DNA of 64,000 nucleotides, from assembly GCA_003141555.1 (NCBI GenBank), contig PLMN01000003.1:124001-188000 (forward strand). The letters run 5' to 3'. The notes beneath the pieces are model-generated. The model saw only the letters and a list, made by a program, of their open reading frames with translations. It ran no database searches and was not told the origin of the DNA. Below are positions 16,808-25,842 of this stretch, one piece after another (within the stretch, counting starts at the first letter, position 1; every line of letters begins with the position of its first letter). The stretch is from Candidatus Aminicenantota bacterium. GTDB lineage: Bacteria; Acidobacteriota; Aminicenantia; Aminicenantales; UBA4085. The position numbers and the translations under genes were made by a program.

Positions 16808-19405
16808 ATGGATAATACGGGAAGATTAAAACTATTTATTAGCTATTCGCATAATGATGAAACTCAACTTAAAATATTTAATGAACATATTGCGCCATTA
16901 GTCACTGATGGGTCTATAGAGGTTTGGCACGACCAAAAAAATTTAGCAGGCCAATATTATCAAGGCAACATAGATAATAATATGGATAAGGCAGACATCA
17001 TTCTTCTTTTTATCTCTAAACATTTTCTTTCCTCAAAACCTTGTATGGAAGAAAAAACCCATGCATTAATACTCAAGAAAAAGAAGGGGATTTCGGTTGT
17101 TCCAGTAATATTATCCGCATGTGGTTGGCAAGATGATAAAGAAATATCTCCATTATTGGCTTTACCTAAAGATGGAAAGCCGATTTCAGATTATGCAAAT
17201 TCCGACACAGCTTGGCTTAATGTGTATAATGGACTTAAAGGAGTGATTAAAAAAGAGAAAGAAATTAGACAATTAAATATTTCAGAACAGTTTTCATCTT
17301 TTCTACAAAATACAGGTCTATTAGCGAATGCCCATTCTCAAAAGGAGATAGTTCTTTTAGAGGACATCTTCGTCTATCCTGACTTAGTAAAATATGATGA
17401 TTATGGAGAATACGAAAAAAAGGTCAGTTCAAAGAAATTATTAGATGATTTTTGTGATTATACAAAGATACTTATTGCAGGAGAAGATCAGTCAGGAAAA
17501 ACAACGTTATGTAAAAAAATATTTATTGAGTTACGGGAGATAAACTATGTTCCAGTTTATTTATCAAACAAAGCCAATCAAGATCAAGGAAAGATAGAAA
17601 CTCAAATATCGAAAGCATTTAAAGAACAATACAAAATAATTCCAATAGAAGAAATTGACAGGTGTCGGATAGTTCCGATCATAGATGATTTCCACTTTGC
17701 CAAAAATAAGGAAAAACAGATATTTGATTTATCGCAATATGACCATCAGATTATTATTGTCGATGATATATTCAGTTTAAATATCAAATACGAGAACATT
17801 ATAAAATCTTTTACTCGTTTTAAAATAAAAGAATATATTCCATCGCTAAGAAATCAATTAATTGAGAAATGGACACGCTTGACGGAAAAAAAGAACGACG
17901 TTAATCCTAAAATAAATAAGACCTACGAGAACATCGACAATACAACAGAATTGGTCAACAGCGCATTAGGCAAAATATTCGGCAGTGGGATTATGCCCGC
18001 ATTTCCCTTTTTTATTCTATCCGTAATTAATATTTATGAAACAGTAGGAAAACCGCTTGACCAAGAAATTACTTCACAAGGATATTGTTATCAAGCGCTT
18101 ATATACATGTATTTGAGAAAACAAGGAGTAGAAAATGACGAAATAGATACTTATATAAATTTTCTAACTGAATTTTCCTTCTTTTTTTATTCAACAAAAA
18201 AGAAAGAGCTTTCAGTAGATGAATTTAGCGCATTTATGGAATCATATTCTAGAAATTATAATTTTCCATTAAAGCAAGAAATATTAATAAAGAACTTACA
18301 ACAAACTAAAATAATTGAATTGGACAGTTTTAATAATTATAGTTTCTGCTATCCATATCTTTACTATTTTTTCGTGGCAAAATATCTTTCGGAACACGCG
18401 GAGGAAAATAAGGATATTATCGCGTTTATTATAAACAATCTCCATAAAGACGAGAATGCTTATATTACTATTTTTATATCTCATCATTCCAAACATGTCG
18501 GCATTTTAGAAGAAATAATCCTTAACGCTTGTTGTTTATTTGAAAAATACAAGCCTGCTACATTAAACAAAGAAGAGATTAGTTTTTTCGATGAACAAGC
18601 GGATAATATAGTCAAAGCAGTCTTGCCACCAATAAATATAACGCCAGAAAAGGAGAGGGCAACAAGGCTAGAGGCCCAGGATATAAATGAACAAAACAAT
18701 GGGAATAATAAAAGGAAAATTATTGAGGAGGAAGAAAGCGATAATGAATATCGAATGGAATTAAGAAGAAGCATTAAGACGGTCGAAGTAATGGGGCGTA
18801 TCGTAAAAAATCGCGCCGGATCATTAGATAAAATGAGGCTTGAATATATATTTGAAGAAGCGATGAAGGTTCACTTGCGAATATTATCATCATTCTTTGA
18901 GCTTATAAAAGATGGGAAAGTACAACAAGAGATTGTTAGCTATATTTCGGATAGAATAAATAAAGTGAATGAAGGAAAGGAAAGTAAGAATAAATCAAAA
19001 CCTTCAGACCGAGAAAAAGATGAGAAAATATCCAGAACTATTTTCTGGAATATGAATTTTTTTGTTGTGTATGGTTTTATTAATAAAATTATTCACTCTT
19101 TAGGCTCTAATAAATTAACTGCAATTATTGAGAAGGTATGCAATAGCCAAAATACCCCAGCCTCTTTTTTAGTTAAACATGGAATATTGATGTGGTATAA
19201 CAAGAATCTTCAGATTGATAATATCGCTAATAATATTGAAGAAGATGGTTTTTCTGAAACGGCCAAAAGAATAATGCGATTTATGATTGTAAATCATTGT
19301 TCTATGCATTCAATAGGTTTTAAAGAAAAGCAAAGGTTAGAATATAAACTTAGGATTTCGTCAAAAAAGTTATTAATACAGCAGGCAAAAGGGAATGATA
19401 AATAG
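16808..19405 (+). CDS. TIR-domain STAND NTPase, putative antiphage effector
   Basis: An 865-residue protein. The N-terminal TIR domain (1-150) has LFISYSHNDE, the conserved VWHDQKNLAGQ region and SSKPCMEE, where E81 matches the catalytic glutamate of NAD-cleaving TIR domains. The NTPase follows: Walker A GEDQSGKTT (225-233) and Walker B RIVPIIDD (287-294), NACHT/STAND-like. The C-terminal 500 residues are helical and charged without recognisable repeats and may sense the trigger. Proteins of this design sense infection and deplete NAD. This function is inferred from domain order. It is the most AT-rich gene in the window, indicating recent transfer. Confidence 0.8.
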   Translation: MDNTGRLKLFISYSHNDETQLKIFNEHIAPLVTDGSIEVWHDQKNLAGQYYQGNIDNNMDKADIILLFISKHFLSSKPCMEEKTHALILKKKKGISVVPVILSACGWQDDKEISPLLALPKDGKPISDYANSDTAWLNVYNGLKGVIKKEKEIRQLNISEQFSSFLQNTGLLANAHSQKEIVLLEDIFVYPDLVKYDDYGEYEKKVSSKKLLDDFCDYTKILIAGEDQSGKTTLCKKIFIELREINYVPVYLSNKANQDQGKIETQISKAFKEQYKIIPIEEIDRCRIVPIIDDFHFAKNKEKQIFDLSQYDHQIIIVDDIFSLNIKYENIIKSFTRFKIKEYIPSLRNQLIEKWTRLTEKKNDVNPKINKTYENIDNTTELVNSALGKIFGSGIMPAFPFFILSVINIYETVGKPLDQEITSQGYCYQALIYMYLRKQGVENDEIDTYINFLTEFSFFFYSTKKKELSVDEFSAFMESYSRNYNFPLKQEILIKNLQQTKIIELDSFNNYSFCYPYLYYFFVAKYLSEHAEENKDIIAFIINNLHKDENAYITIFISHHSKHVGILEEIILNACCLFEKYKPATLNKEEISFFDEQADNIVKAVLPPINITPEKERATRLEAQDINEQNNGNNKRKIIEEEESDNEYRMELRRSIKTVEVMGRIVKNRAGSLDKMRLEYIFEEAMKVHLRILSSFFELIKDGKVQQEIVSYISDRINKVNEGKESKNKSKPSDREKDEKISRTIFWNMNFFVVYGFINKIIHSLGSNKLTAIIEKVCNSQNTPASFLVKHGILMWYNKNLQIDNIANNIEEDGFSETAKRIMRFMIVNHCSMHSIGFKEKQRLEYKLRISSKKLLIQQAKGNDK

Positions 19406-19521
19406 TAATCAAATAAGTCTGAAAAAATTCTCATATCAAAACGTTCGATGAAGATATGAAAAGCATCACGTTCGGTTGTTGTACTCGGAACCGGAAGGAT
19501 CAGCCGCAAAACTGCGTTCTA

Positions 19522-19690
19522 TTAGATTCTCAACGCCTCGCTCATCGCTTTGTTCCGCTCCAATTCTTCTTTCCCCTTCAGGTCGACGTAGCACAATGTC
19601 GACGACAACGATGCGTGCCCTAGCCCCGCTGGATATCGAAGGCGCTGTAGCCCTTGGCTGCGAGCATCACGCCGCCTGGACGGCATATTC
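19522..19690 (-). pseudogene. Remnant of a tyrosine recombinase (C-terminal end)
   Basis: The minus-strand translation contains GLGHASLSSTLCYVDLKGKE then ELERNKAMSEALRI and a stop, the end of a tyrosine recombinase with the conserved LGH and the nucleophile Tyr (CYVDL). The preceding LAAKGYSAFDIQR is in a frame shifted by one base; loss of one G in a G run at about 19,622-19,626 explains it. The HxxR part further upstream is not recognisable. A decayed integrase from an earlier element. Confidence 0.65.
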
Positions 19691-19744
19691 CAGTCTATGC
19701 TATACCAAGCCTGTAACTGAGACTGCTTCAGCGAAGAATAGCGT

Positions 19745-19777
19745 AGAGAGTCTAGGAGAGCAGGAATAATTCTCATG
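19745..19777 (+). repeat. Tail segment of the family A repeat
   Basis: AGGAATAATTCTCATG here matches GGGAATAATTCTCATG at the end of R2 (to 4,310), with a similar AGAGAG... lead-in. Only the tail is present. Its final ATG is the start codon of the gene at 19,775. Confidence 0.5.
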
Positions 19778-20140
19778 CCAAGGATAAAGTATCAAGAAGC
19801 CATCGGTCAGACGCCGAAGCGCGGCCGTCCTGCCCTTGCAGTGAGTGACGCGGAAAAGGCCCGGCTCCATAGGCTCTACATCATACAGGGGCTTTCTGTG
19901 CGCGATTTAGGAAGGAATCTAGGAATAGGCGAGAAGGCTGTCAGGCTCCGGCTCCATGCGGCGGGCGTTCCCATGAGGTCAAACGCCAAGCGGCCCAGGC
20001 TCCGGTACGTTGATCCGGTCAGGGTTTATTCGGACGTGATCCTGCACGGCGTGGAAGGCGCGGCCAAGCGGCTCAAGATGACGAAACGAGCTCTGCAATA
20101 TCACCTTTCCAGGCTCAGGCGTGAGGCCAAGAGTGAATAA
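19775..20140 (+). CDS. Helix-turn-helix DNA-binding protein, 121 residues
   Basis: A basic protein with two HTH-like segments: ARLHRLYIIQGLSVRDLGRN followed by LGIGEKAVRLRLHAAGV, and GVEGAAKRLKMTKRALQYHL near the C-terminus. Both resemble recruitment helices of phage regulators and resolvase-type HTHs. The start codon lies in the conserved repeat tail, without a clear ribosome-binding site. It may regulate the adjacent phage-like module. No family is assigned. Confidence 0.55.
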   Translation: MPRIKYQEAIGQTPKRGRPALAVSDAEKARLHRLYIIQGLSVRDLGRNLGIGEKAVRLRLHAAGVPMRSNAKRPRLRYVDPVRVYSDVILHGVEGAAKRLKMTKRALQYHLSRLRREAKSE

Positions 20141-20644
20141 ATAAGGTGAAAATAGTGAGTCGCATAATGCTGAATCTGTCAACTAGAAACGTGGAAATAT
20201 GCTACGGAACAAAGGAAAAAAATTTTATCCCCTAAAATGGGATATTATTTTAGAATTTCATCCCATTTTACCCCTGTTTTCAGCTCGAAAAGTGCCTCCA
20301 GGGTCAAATTTGGCCTATTTCTGTGTGTAATATCCCATTTCCGAAAATAGCCAATTTGCCCGGTTTTGGTAGAAATTCGAGGTTCGGGAACGGGGCACAA
20401 TCTAGATCTGTAGCCTAGACCTGTTTCTTCTAGATGTGTAGGTTTCTAGACTTGTAGCCTGGGCACAACCTAGATCGACAAGCTCCCTGTGTGATACGAG
20501 CCTCTACCGGCTCCTAGAAAGGCCGAAAATCGGCCGCTAACCCCACTTTTAGGGGCCTGTCGGTATGCCTAGGGGGTAAGGTAGGGGGGAATCCGAAAGG
20601 CCCTTAGAAGTCATTTCCGAGCCTTCCGAGCGGATTACTTCGAT
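20141..20644. other. Non-coding region beside the terminase: repeats, possible cos/pac or origin
   Basis: No gene seen. It holds a perfect 11-base inverted repeat TAAAATGGGAT/ATCCCATTTTA (20,233-20,243 and 20,260-20,270) with a further ATCCCATTT near 20,327. A cluster of CTAGA/TGTAG words follows (20,395-20,480), with GGGCACAAYCTAGAT occurring twice. The A+T-rich to repeat-rich layout next to terL could be a packaging site, an origin or a transcription terminator for the leftward operon. Confidence 0.4.
20233..20270. repeat. Perfect 11-base inverted repeat
   Basis: TAAAATGGGAT and its reverse complement, separated by 16 bases. It could form a hairpin or a dimeric protein-binding site; it lies about 375 bases beyond the end of terL. 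Confidence 0.7.
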
Positions 20645-22246
20645 TTACTTCCAATGTGTGATCCGGGCCGTGGATTCGCCGAATACCTCGCGACGGTTCG
20701 CCGCTTCGTCCTCTTCCAACTCTCGCCTGTTTTGCTCATCTTCGGAAAGCTCGACTCTTCGCGCTGAGTCGGGAGCCTCGCCAAGCAGCCTCAATTTAAA
20801 CTCTTCCTGTAGCGTCTCTATCGGCCCGAGCGGGCTTCTCCTTGGAGCGTTCATAGAAAAAATATCGTCGCGAAAAAATACGCGGGAAGCCATTGCACAA
20901 GATCCCGCGACTGAATTGCAAAGGTCATCATGACCGCCCGGATAATGAGTAACGAGATCCTTCCCGCCGCTCCGGGTCCGCCGTTCAAGGCCCGTCAATT
21001 GAGCGTGAAGCCGCTTGTTGTCCAAAAGCTCCACGGTACCATTTGAGATCAAAGGCAAGAAATCTAGATAAAGCTCTGACGCCGTTCGCACGGAATTTTT
21101 GACCATGATTCCATGCTTTTGAAACGCCTCTTGAATATATCCAATCGCGTACCTGTCAGCCTCCACTTCCGATATTCCAAAGGAGCTTAAAAGATCAGAA
21201 AATTCAGAAATTGCCGATTCCGGCGGAAATGGAGGACGCCGCTCCCGGAGAACATCGAGGACGATCAAGCCGGATTTCTCCCGATGACTAATCGCACAAC
21301 AAAATGAATCTTGCCGTCCCGAGCTCGGATCTATGAAGCCGAAATATTGAACGCCTTGGAGCCTCGGGAGTTCGAACCGCCCCGGGATTGTAACGGCGTC
21401 AATCAGCTCCGCCGAAATGAACGCCTGGATATCGGTCCGCCATTCTCCAAGCCATTCCGCCCGGGCCGCTTGCGGATCTTCCTTCAACGCATTTTCGATC
21501 AATCCGCTGTCAATCGTCGGGTTCATGGTCCGCGTCGGGGCAAGCCATATCAGCAGCCCGCCTTCCTTCCCGAAATTCGCCTTGTACTGCTCCCAAAGGA
21601 CGCCGCTCCGGCTGTACGGCGTAGAAATTCCGAGCAGTACGCTCTCCGGAATCGTCGCCAGGGCCGGGCGGACAGCGGCCAAGATCTCCCGGTCCGGATT
21701 CGCGCTGTCCTCCTCCGATCGGTAGTAAGCCATTTCCTCAAGTATCGCAGCAAGCAAAGTGTAGCCCCGGAGCGTTCGAAATGAGCTCGTTTTGACCGCG
21801 ATTCCAACGCTTCCGGAAAGTTCAATCTCTTCCTTTGTTTCCCGCTCGATTTTGGCTTTAAGAAGCCTGTTCCCATGGAGAATCCCGGAAATATATGCTT
21901 TGATAATCCCGGCTTGATTCTTGTCGTTTGCAATGACGAAGATCCAACCTCTCTCACCCGGGCTCAGGTACGGCGTCCAATCCTTGAAGCATGCCAGGTA
22001 GACCGCGATGATCGAAGAGATGAACGATTTCCCCGAACGGCGACCGCATACAACGAAAGACTCGCGGGCTCGTTTCACCGGCGGGCGGGTCAATCCCGTG
22101 CATCGTTGAAAGAGCCCCATGTCCGCCGCGTCGATCGGCAACGCAAACAGCGCCGAAAGATAAATCTCCCAAGCATGCCAGGACGCCGGATTTTTGAACA
22201 GAGACCCGAGAAGGTTCCTGTCCCGCATGGCTTGAACGATGTTCAT
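20645..22246 (-). CDS. terL: Phage terminase large subunit
   Basis: A 533-residue DNA-packaging motor. The ATPase domain has Walker A GRRSGKS (68-74) and a Walker B followed by the catalytic glutamate in LLAAILEEMAYY (about 164-175). The nuclease domain has FIDPSSG (D306) and the late acidic pair GGHDDL (440-441). It should package DNA into phage heads with the small subunit. The start overlaps the stop of the upstream gene by ATGA, so the two are translationally coupled. No portal or capsid gene lies near. Confidence 0.88.
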   Translation of the reverse strand: MNIVQAMRDRNLLGSLFKNPASWHAWEIYLSALFALPIDAADMGLFQRCTGLTRPPVKRARESFVVCGRRSGKSFISSIIAVYLACFKDWTPYLSPGERGWIFVIANDKNQAGIIKAYISGILHGNRLLKAKIERETKEEIELSGSVGIAVKTSSFRTLRGYTLLAAILEEMAYYRSEEDSANPDREILAAVRPALATIPESVLLGISTPYSRSGVLWEQYKANFGKEGGLLIWLAPTRTMNPTIDSGLIENALKEDPQAARAEWLGEWRTDIQAFISAELIDAVTIPGRFELPRLQGVQYFGFIDPSSGRQDSFCCAISHREKSGLIVLDVLRERRPPFPPESAISEFSDLLSSFGISEVEADRYAIGYIQEAFQKHGIMVKNSVRTASELYLDFLPLISNGTVELLDNKRLHAQLTGLERRTRSGGKDLVTHYPGGHDDLCNSVAGSCAMASRVFFRDDIFSMNAPRRSPLGPIETLQEEFKLRLLGEAPDSARRVELSEDEQNRRELEEDEAANRREVFGESTARITHWK

Positions 22247-22695
22247 TCTTTCACGTCCGGAACGTCTTCCTGAGCCGGAGAATCTTCCTTCGCCGCGTCG
22301 GATTTTCCTTCGGCGGATTTTTGTTCATCAAATTCCCGGACATACGACATTAGATCAATCGCGGCCGCGCCCTTCCGCTCAATCCCCAGGACTTCCAAGT
22401 CCCGGCGCAAACTGTTTGAATATCCTAGGAAATTCTTGCCCAGGCTAGGGGCGACTTGTCCATTGATGAAGATTCCGTTTTCGGCGGCGTGCTCTTCCAT
22501 CGCTCTGAGTATAGCGATTTTTGAAATGGCCCGGTCGATTAGAATTTCCTTCCCCGCGCTCAGGTTCGGCCCGGCGTCCTCCCGCAATCTCTCCCGCGTT
22601 TCTTTCAGGAATGCCCGCAAATAGGCGCGGTGATTGGGGGCTCCGCCCGCTTGAACAATCAAGCTATAAGCTCCATGCTTTGGCTTAGTCCCCAT
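22243..22695 (-). CDS. Probable terminase small subunit
   Basis: A 150-residue protein directly upstream of terL with a four-base overlap. The body is helical (PNHRAYLRAFLKETRERLRE; GKEILIDRAISKIAILRAM) and the tail is acidic (EDSPAQEDVPDVKE), as in small terminase subunits that recognise packaging sites. No clear HTH can be read. The function is inferred mainly from position and size. Confidence 0.5.
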   Translation of the reverse strand: MGTKPKHGAYSLIVQAGGAPNHRAYLRAFLKETRERLREDAGPNLSAGKEILIDRAISKIAILRAMEEHAAENGIFINGQVAPSLGKNFLGYSNSLRRDLEVLGIERKGAAAIDLMSYVREFDEQKSAEGKSDAAKEDSPAQEDVPDVKE

Positions 22696-23089
22696 GTGTC
22701 ACCCGTTCACCCGCCCTGTCGCCGGAGCTGATTCCTGGAAGCATCGAAGAGGCGAGCAGGCGTCTGCCAGTAGTGAGCTCTCCAAGCGGGTTCCTGTTGG
22801 CTTCGTCCCTTCGGGGTAGATCCAATCTTGTACTTGATCTAAGAAAGTTGGATCTTCTCTTCCCTTCATGTTTCTCCAAGAACATTAGACCTGTTGGAGA
22901 TCCAAGTCCTGGTTGAGCTCTTCTCTCTCTCTCTCTCTCTGCCTGCCAAAGAGAAAAAGATTTGATTTGATTCTTGCGAGGCCGCTTCGGCCTTGCCCCG
23001 AGGCTTTGCGAGGGGCTTAGTTCCCACTCCGCGCTTGCGCCCGGGAATAAAGTTAATCTCTTAAAAAGACAAATATTCGCTTCGCTCAT
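22685..23089 (-). CDS. Uncertain open frame between terminase and replication genes
   Basis: A 134-codon frame that overlaps the small terminase gene by 11 bases. Its product is arginine-rich and low in complexity (QAERERERRAQPGLGS, encoded by the CT tract) with no recognised motif. The DNA also has several GC-rich hairpins (for example GAGGCCGCTTCGGCCT). It could be a real phage gene or a non-coding regulatory/packaging stretch; I lean to non-coding. Confidence 0.25.
   Translation of the reverse strand: MSEANICLFKRLTLFPGASAEWELSPSQSLGARPKRPRKNQIKSFSLWQAERERERRAQPGLGSPTGLMFLEKHEGKRRSNFLRSSTRLDLPRRDEANRNPLGELTTGRRLLASSMLPGISSGDRAGERVTHGD
22921..22940. repeat. CT dinucleotide tract
   Basis: An almost perfect (TC)9-10 microsatellite between the terminase and replication genes. 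Such tracts vary in length by slippage; this one lies in doubtful coding sequence. Confidence 0.9.
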
Positions 23090-23177
23090 ATTTTTCTTTT
23101 CTTCGGAAATCTTAAGAAAATATTAATCATCTTTTCTTCTCTTTTTCTTTCTTCCTATAATAGAGGGTTTCCCTCTC

Positions 23178-24167
23178 TTATATGTCACCCTTTTTCCCCC
23201 GAGAGAGTGTGCCAACTTGGGGACTTGAATTTGTGCCAACTTGGGGACTTGAAATTTCGTCCAAAATCGCCTTCGATTCCTGCTCTTTTTGTTCGGGAGT
23301 TTGAGCCGGGAGAGAGGCCAATTTTTTTGGGAAATATCGCCAAATGTGAAAGACCGTTTTTGATCCAACTCCCACGGGTTCCCATTTTCTGATGAAGCCG
23401 TTGTCTTTGAGGATCTTCAAGATGGCTTTTGTCCTCTTGATTCGCAGCCTCCCGCTCGTTCCCAGGACTCGGCTCATTTCTTCCGCTGTCAAGTGAACGC
23501 TCTGAAATGGCGATACGGCCCTATACAGGTTTTGGGCGGCTCCGGGGAGCTTGTAGAATGACTTTTTGAAAAGGGCTAGTTTGTGATATTTCAAAGTTTG
23601 AAAAAGGATCAATGCGCCCATGTTTGGGCTAACCTGGTACACGGTATCGGGGTATCCTCCCCCGGATCTTTCGGGGTCGGTTTGAATGATATCAATGATC
23701 GAACCGATCAGGCTCACTGTCGCCCAGCCCGTTTCCGGGGTCCAATACCGGTACAAGCAACCTTCAAGCCGCAACCTGGCATAAGAAGAAATTATCTTGG
23801 AAATCTCTTCGTTAGAAAAATGCTTTACGGATAACCCCAGCGCCTTTCTGAATTCCGAGGCAGTAAATTTCACTTGCGGAATTTGCCAGCGGGCTTCGTC
23901 GAGCTTCCCGATGACACCTTCAACATCCTCCCTCTTGAACAGGTCTCTGCTTAGGCGGGGGAAGTTCCGGACCCCATCCCGGAAAAGTCTATTGGCATAG
24001 AAATCATGAGCCCAAAAAGTTTTGTAACTACGCCTTCCGACAACTCGCAATTTGTTTTCTGGGCTGGTTGGCAAGAGATAGTTAAAGGCTCGATCCGTGC
24101 AGATGTAACCCTTATCGGATTTCTTCAGCTCCGCTTCATCCCAGCCTTGTTCGATTTCATTTAACAT
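23178..24167 (-). CDS. Replication-initiator-like protein of the integrated element
   Basis: A 329-residue protein with two winged-helix-like parts: residues about 90-140 (KFTASEFRKALGLSVKHFSN) and about 215-275 (SVHLTAEEMSRVLGTSGRLR). The motif TLKYHKLALFKKSFYKLPGA is typical of plasmid/phage initiator-type proteins with few conserved residues. It may bind the element's origin. The C-terminus contains the repeated SSPQVGT, caused by a DNA direct repeat at 23,209-23,253. Assignment by pattern and position only. Confidence 0.45.
   Translation of the reverse strand: MLNEIEQGWDEAELKKSDKGYICTDRAFNYLLPTSPENKLRVVGRRSYKTFWAHDFYANRLFRDGVRNFPRLSRDLFKREDVEGVIGKLDEARWQIPQVKFTASEFRKALGLSVKHFSNEEISKIISSYARLRLEGCLYRYWTPETGWATVSLIGSIIDIIQTDPERSGGGYPDTVYQVSPNMGALILFQTLKYHKLALFKKSFYKLPGAAQNLYRAVSPFQSVHLTAEEMSRVLGTSGRLRIKRTKAILKILKDNGFIRKWEPVGVGSKTVFHIWRYFPKKLASLPAQTPEQKEQESKAILDEISSPQVGTNSSPQVGTLSRGKKGDI
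23209..23253. repeat. Two tandem 24-base direct repeats in the initiator-like gene
   Basis: GTGCCAACTTGGGGACTTGA occurs at 23,209 and again at 23,233. Being 24 bases apart, the repeat keeps frame. It may be an iteron pair or a simple duplication. Confidence 0.85.
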
Positions 24168-24399
24168 CGTTCACCTCGAAAGTAGGAAAGCGGCATTGGG
24201 CGAACCTGCCCGCCGAAGCGGAGCAGGCTGCCGCCGCGCATGGGAGATAGTTGCCGATAGGAAAGCGTAGAGGCGGGAGCTTGCCGAGAAGAGCCTGACC
24301 CAAGACCAAACCCCGCGCCCTGAAGGAGGCAGCGACACGGGGACAACGCGGACAAGCTCCCGCCGCGCCGTTATGAAAAAAGTAGACACGATTTCCATT

Positions 24400-24969
24400 T
24401 TATTTTACGTGAAGCTCGGCAAGTATCGCTCGCCGCAGCTTCGCTTGATCGAGTATATCCTGATAATGCAACCGGGCCTCTAAGCTGAGATCGACCTGAC
24501 CGAATCTGAGAATTTTAGCCTGCTCGACATTCTCGCGCAGCTCCCGGACTTTCTGGCTTGGCTTGAGTATTGCGGCTCCGCCGAAATCGAAGTCCGCTGG
24601 GAATGGAAGGGTTGCGAACAAAAACGGCTGAGTGATACATGCGCTCGTAAGCGGCGGCGTTAGTTCGAAAACGGCTGCTCCAACCAAGGCCGAAAATTGA
24701 ACGTCCCCAATCCCGCCAACCTTGTACGGAATCGCGGCCGAAAAAATCCGTATACGTCTCTCCTCTGAAAGCTCATCGAGCTCCCTCAAAGCCTCGGCTT
24801 CCGTGATTCCGTCCTGGCATAGATCCGACAGCAGAAAATTGGAAATTAAAAATCCAACTTCCGACGCTGCCCAATGGGGGTAGAGCTCGGGCGCAATCGC
24901 GGCGGCTCTGGAATCGGCGACGAAGTGGCAGGATGTCAGGTCATAGATTTTATTTGTGATGCTTCGCAT
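24400..24969 (-). CDS. Hypothetical protein of the phage-like module
   Basis: A 189-residue protein of unknown function. No signal peptide or HTH is seen; the C-terminal third is helical and charged (SQKVRELRENVEQAKILRFG). The start at 24,969 was chosen because GAGGAGG lies seven bases upstream. It overlaps the end of the HTH gene by 20 bases, so the two are probably one transcript. The 230 bases between this gene and the initiator-like gene contain inverted GC-rich segments but no gene. Confidence 0.5.
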   Translation of the reverse strand: MRSITNKIYDLTSCHFVADSRAAAIAPELYPHWAASEVGFLISNFLLSDLCQDGITEAEALRELDELSEERRIRIFSAAIPYKVGGIGDVQFSALVGAAVFELTPPLTSACITQPFLFATLPFPADFDFGGAAILKPSQKVRELRENVEQAKILRFGQVDLSLEARLHYQDILDQAKLRRAILAELHVK

Positions 24970-25228
24970 GTTCAGCCTCCTCACGTTCGGCCTGCTCCTC
25001 AGCCTCGCGTTGCCGTTGACGATTAGCTTCGTCCTCGCGCTTGCTGAGCACGTCTAAAAAAAGATCATACTTTCTCTGCAACCAATCGCGAGGGATAACC
25101 CGATCGGTCTCATACCTGAAAAGGGACATCTCCGTACAGCCGATCAACCGGCTTGCTGTTTTGCGAGAAATACTATTGGACGTTCGGAGCCGCCTCAGAT
25201 CCGAATTTTTCGTTGAACAAATTAACAT
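24950..25228 (-). CDS. Small HTH regulator of the integrated element
   Basis: A 92-residue protein. Residues 10-55 (SISRKTASRLIGCTEMSLFR then YETDRVIPRDWLQRKYDLFL) form an XRE-like helix-turn-helix; the C-terminus is a long charged helix (EDEANRQRQREAEEQAEREE). The start at 25,228 has CGGAGG nine bases upstream. It is the first gene of the leftward phage operon and lies opposite the integrase, the usual place of an immunity or lysogeny regulator. Confidence 0.6.
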   Translation of the reverse strand: MLICSTKNSDLRRLRTSNSISRKTASRLIGCTEMSLFRYETDRVIPRDWLQRKYDLFLDVLSKREDEANRQRQREAEEQAEREEAEHAKHHK

Positions 25229-25263
25229 TTCATAACCTCCGATCGAACATAAGTCACAACCTA

Positions 25264-25291
25264 TTGTCCCTGTCCTGGCGATGTTGTCAAC
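25264..25291 (-). promoter_or_regulatory. Leftward promoter of the phage-like operon
   Basis: On the minus strand TTGACA (25,286-25,291) and GACAAT (25,264-25,269) are separated by 16 bases, about 35 bases before the HTH gene's start. A consensus -35 with a reasonable -10. Confidence 0.5.
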
Positions 25292-25577
25292 CCGCCCCGA
25301 AAAATAGTTCCGGCCCAAGAAAGCCTATGTTTCTCTCGCCAAAATAGGCCGTATTTCCCTAGGCCAACCCGGCCGGGGGGATTAACGATCGTCCGTCCTA
25401 GACGATCCTAGAGCGATTTCCAAATGGAGAAATATTTCTTCCCCGGAAGATGCAAATCCAGGAATCTTGACCCCGAAAAAACAATATATATGTGATGAAT
25501 TTCCTCTCGCCGATAGAAGCGCGGCCGGAATTGCGGCGGCTCGCAAGAATGAAATAGGTATCGTAAAGGGAGAAAAA

Positions 25578-25757
25578 ATGGAGAACGTTAAACTGATTAG
25601 CGAAAAAGAATTCAAGGCTATGGGCGGCAAGGTACAGGAAGCTCCGCAGGTCTTCTTTGAATTGGTCGGCATCCAAAAAAGGTTTTCTCGGAATGGCAAA
25701 GAGTGGGCGCTTCCTGTATTCGAAAAAAAGATGACCCGTCGGTTATTTATGCGATAA
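25578..25757 (+). CDS. Small hypothetical protein before the integrase
   Basis: A 59-residue protein (MENVKLISEKEFKAMGGKVQ, then a basic tail) in the integrase orientation. AAAGGGAG lies six bases before the ATG at 25,578, which is preferred over upstream starts. It could be a directionality or regulatory factor, but no excisionase motif is visible. Confidence 0.45.
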   Translation: MENVKLISEKEFKAMGGKVQEAPQVFFELVGIQKRFSRNGKEWALPVFEKKMTRRLFMR

Positions 25758-25842
25758 GACCTTCGGGATTTGATATCGAAAATTAATGCTCTGGTAGCTG
25801 CAATTCCAGGAATAACGGGGCGATTCTGACAATAAATATCTG

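Noticed and set aside
22685-23089. HNH endonuclease or similar phage gene between terminase and initiator
   Set aside because: No HNH histidines or zinc cysteines in the frame; kept only as a low-confidence frame.
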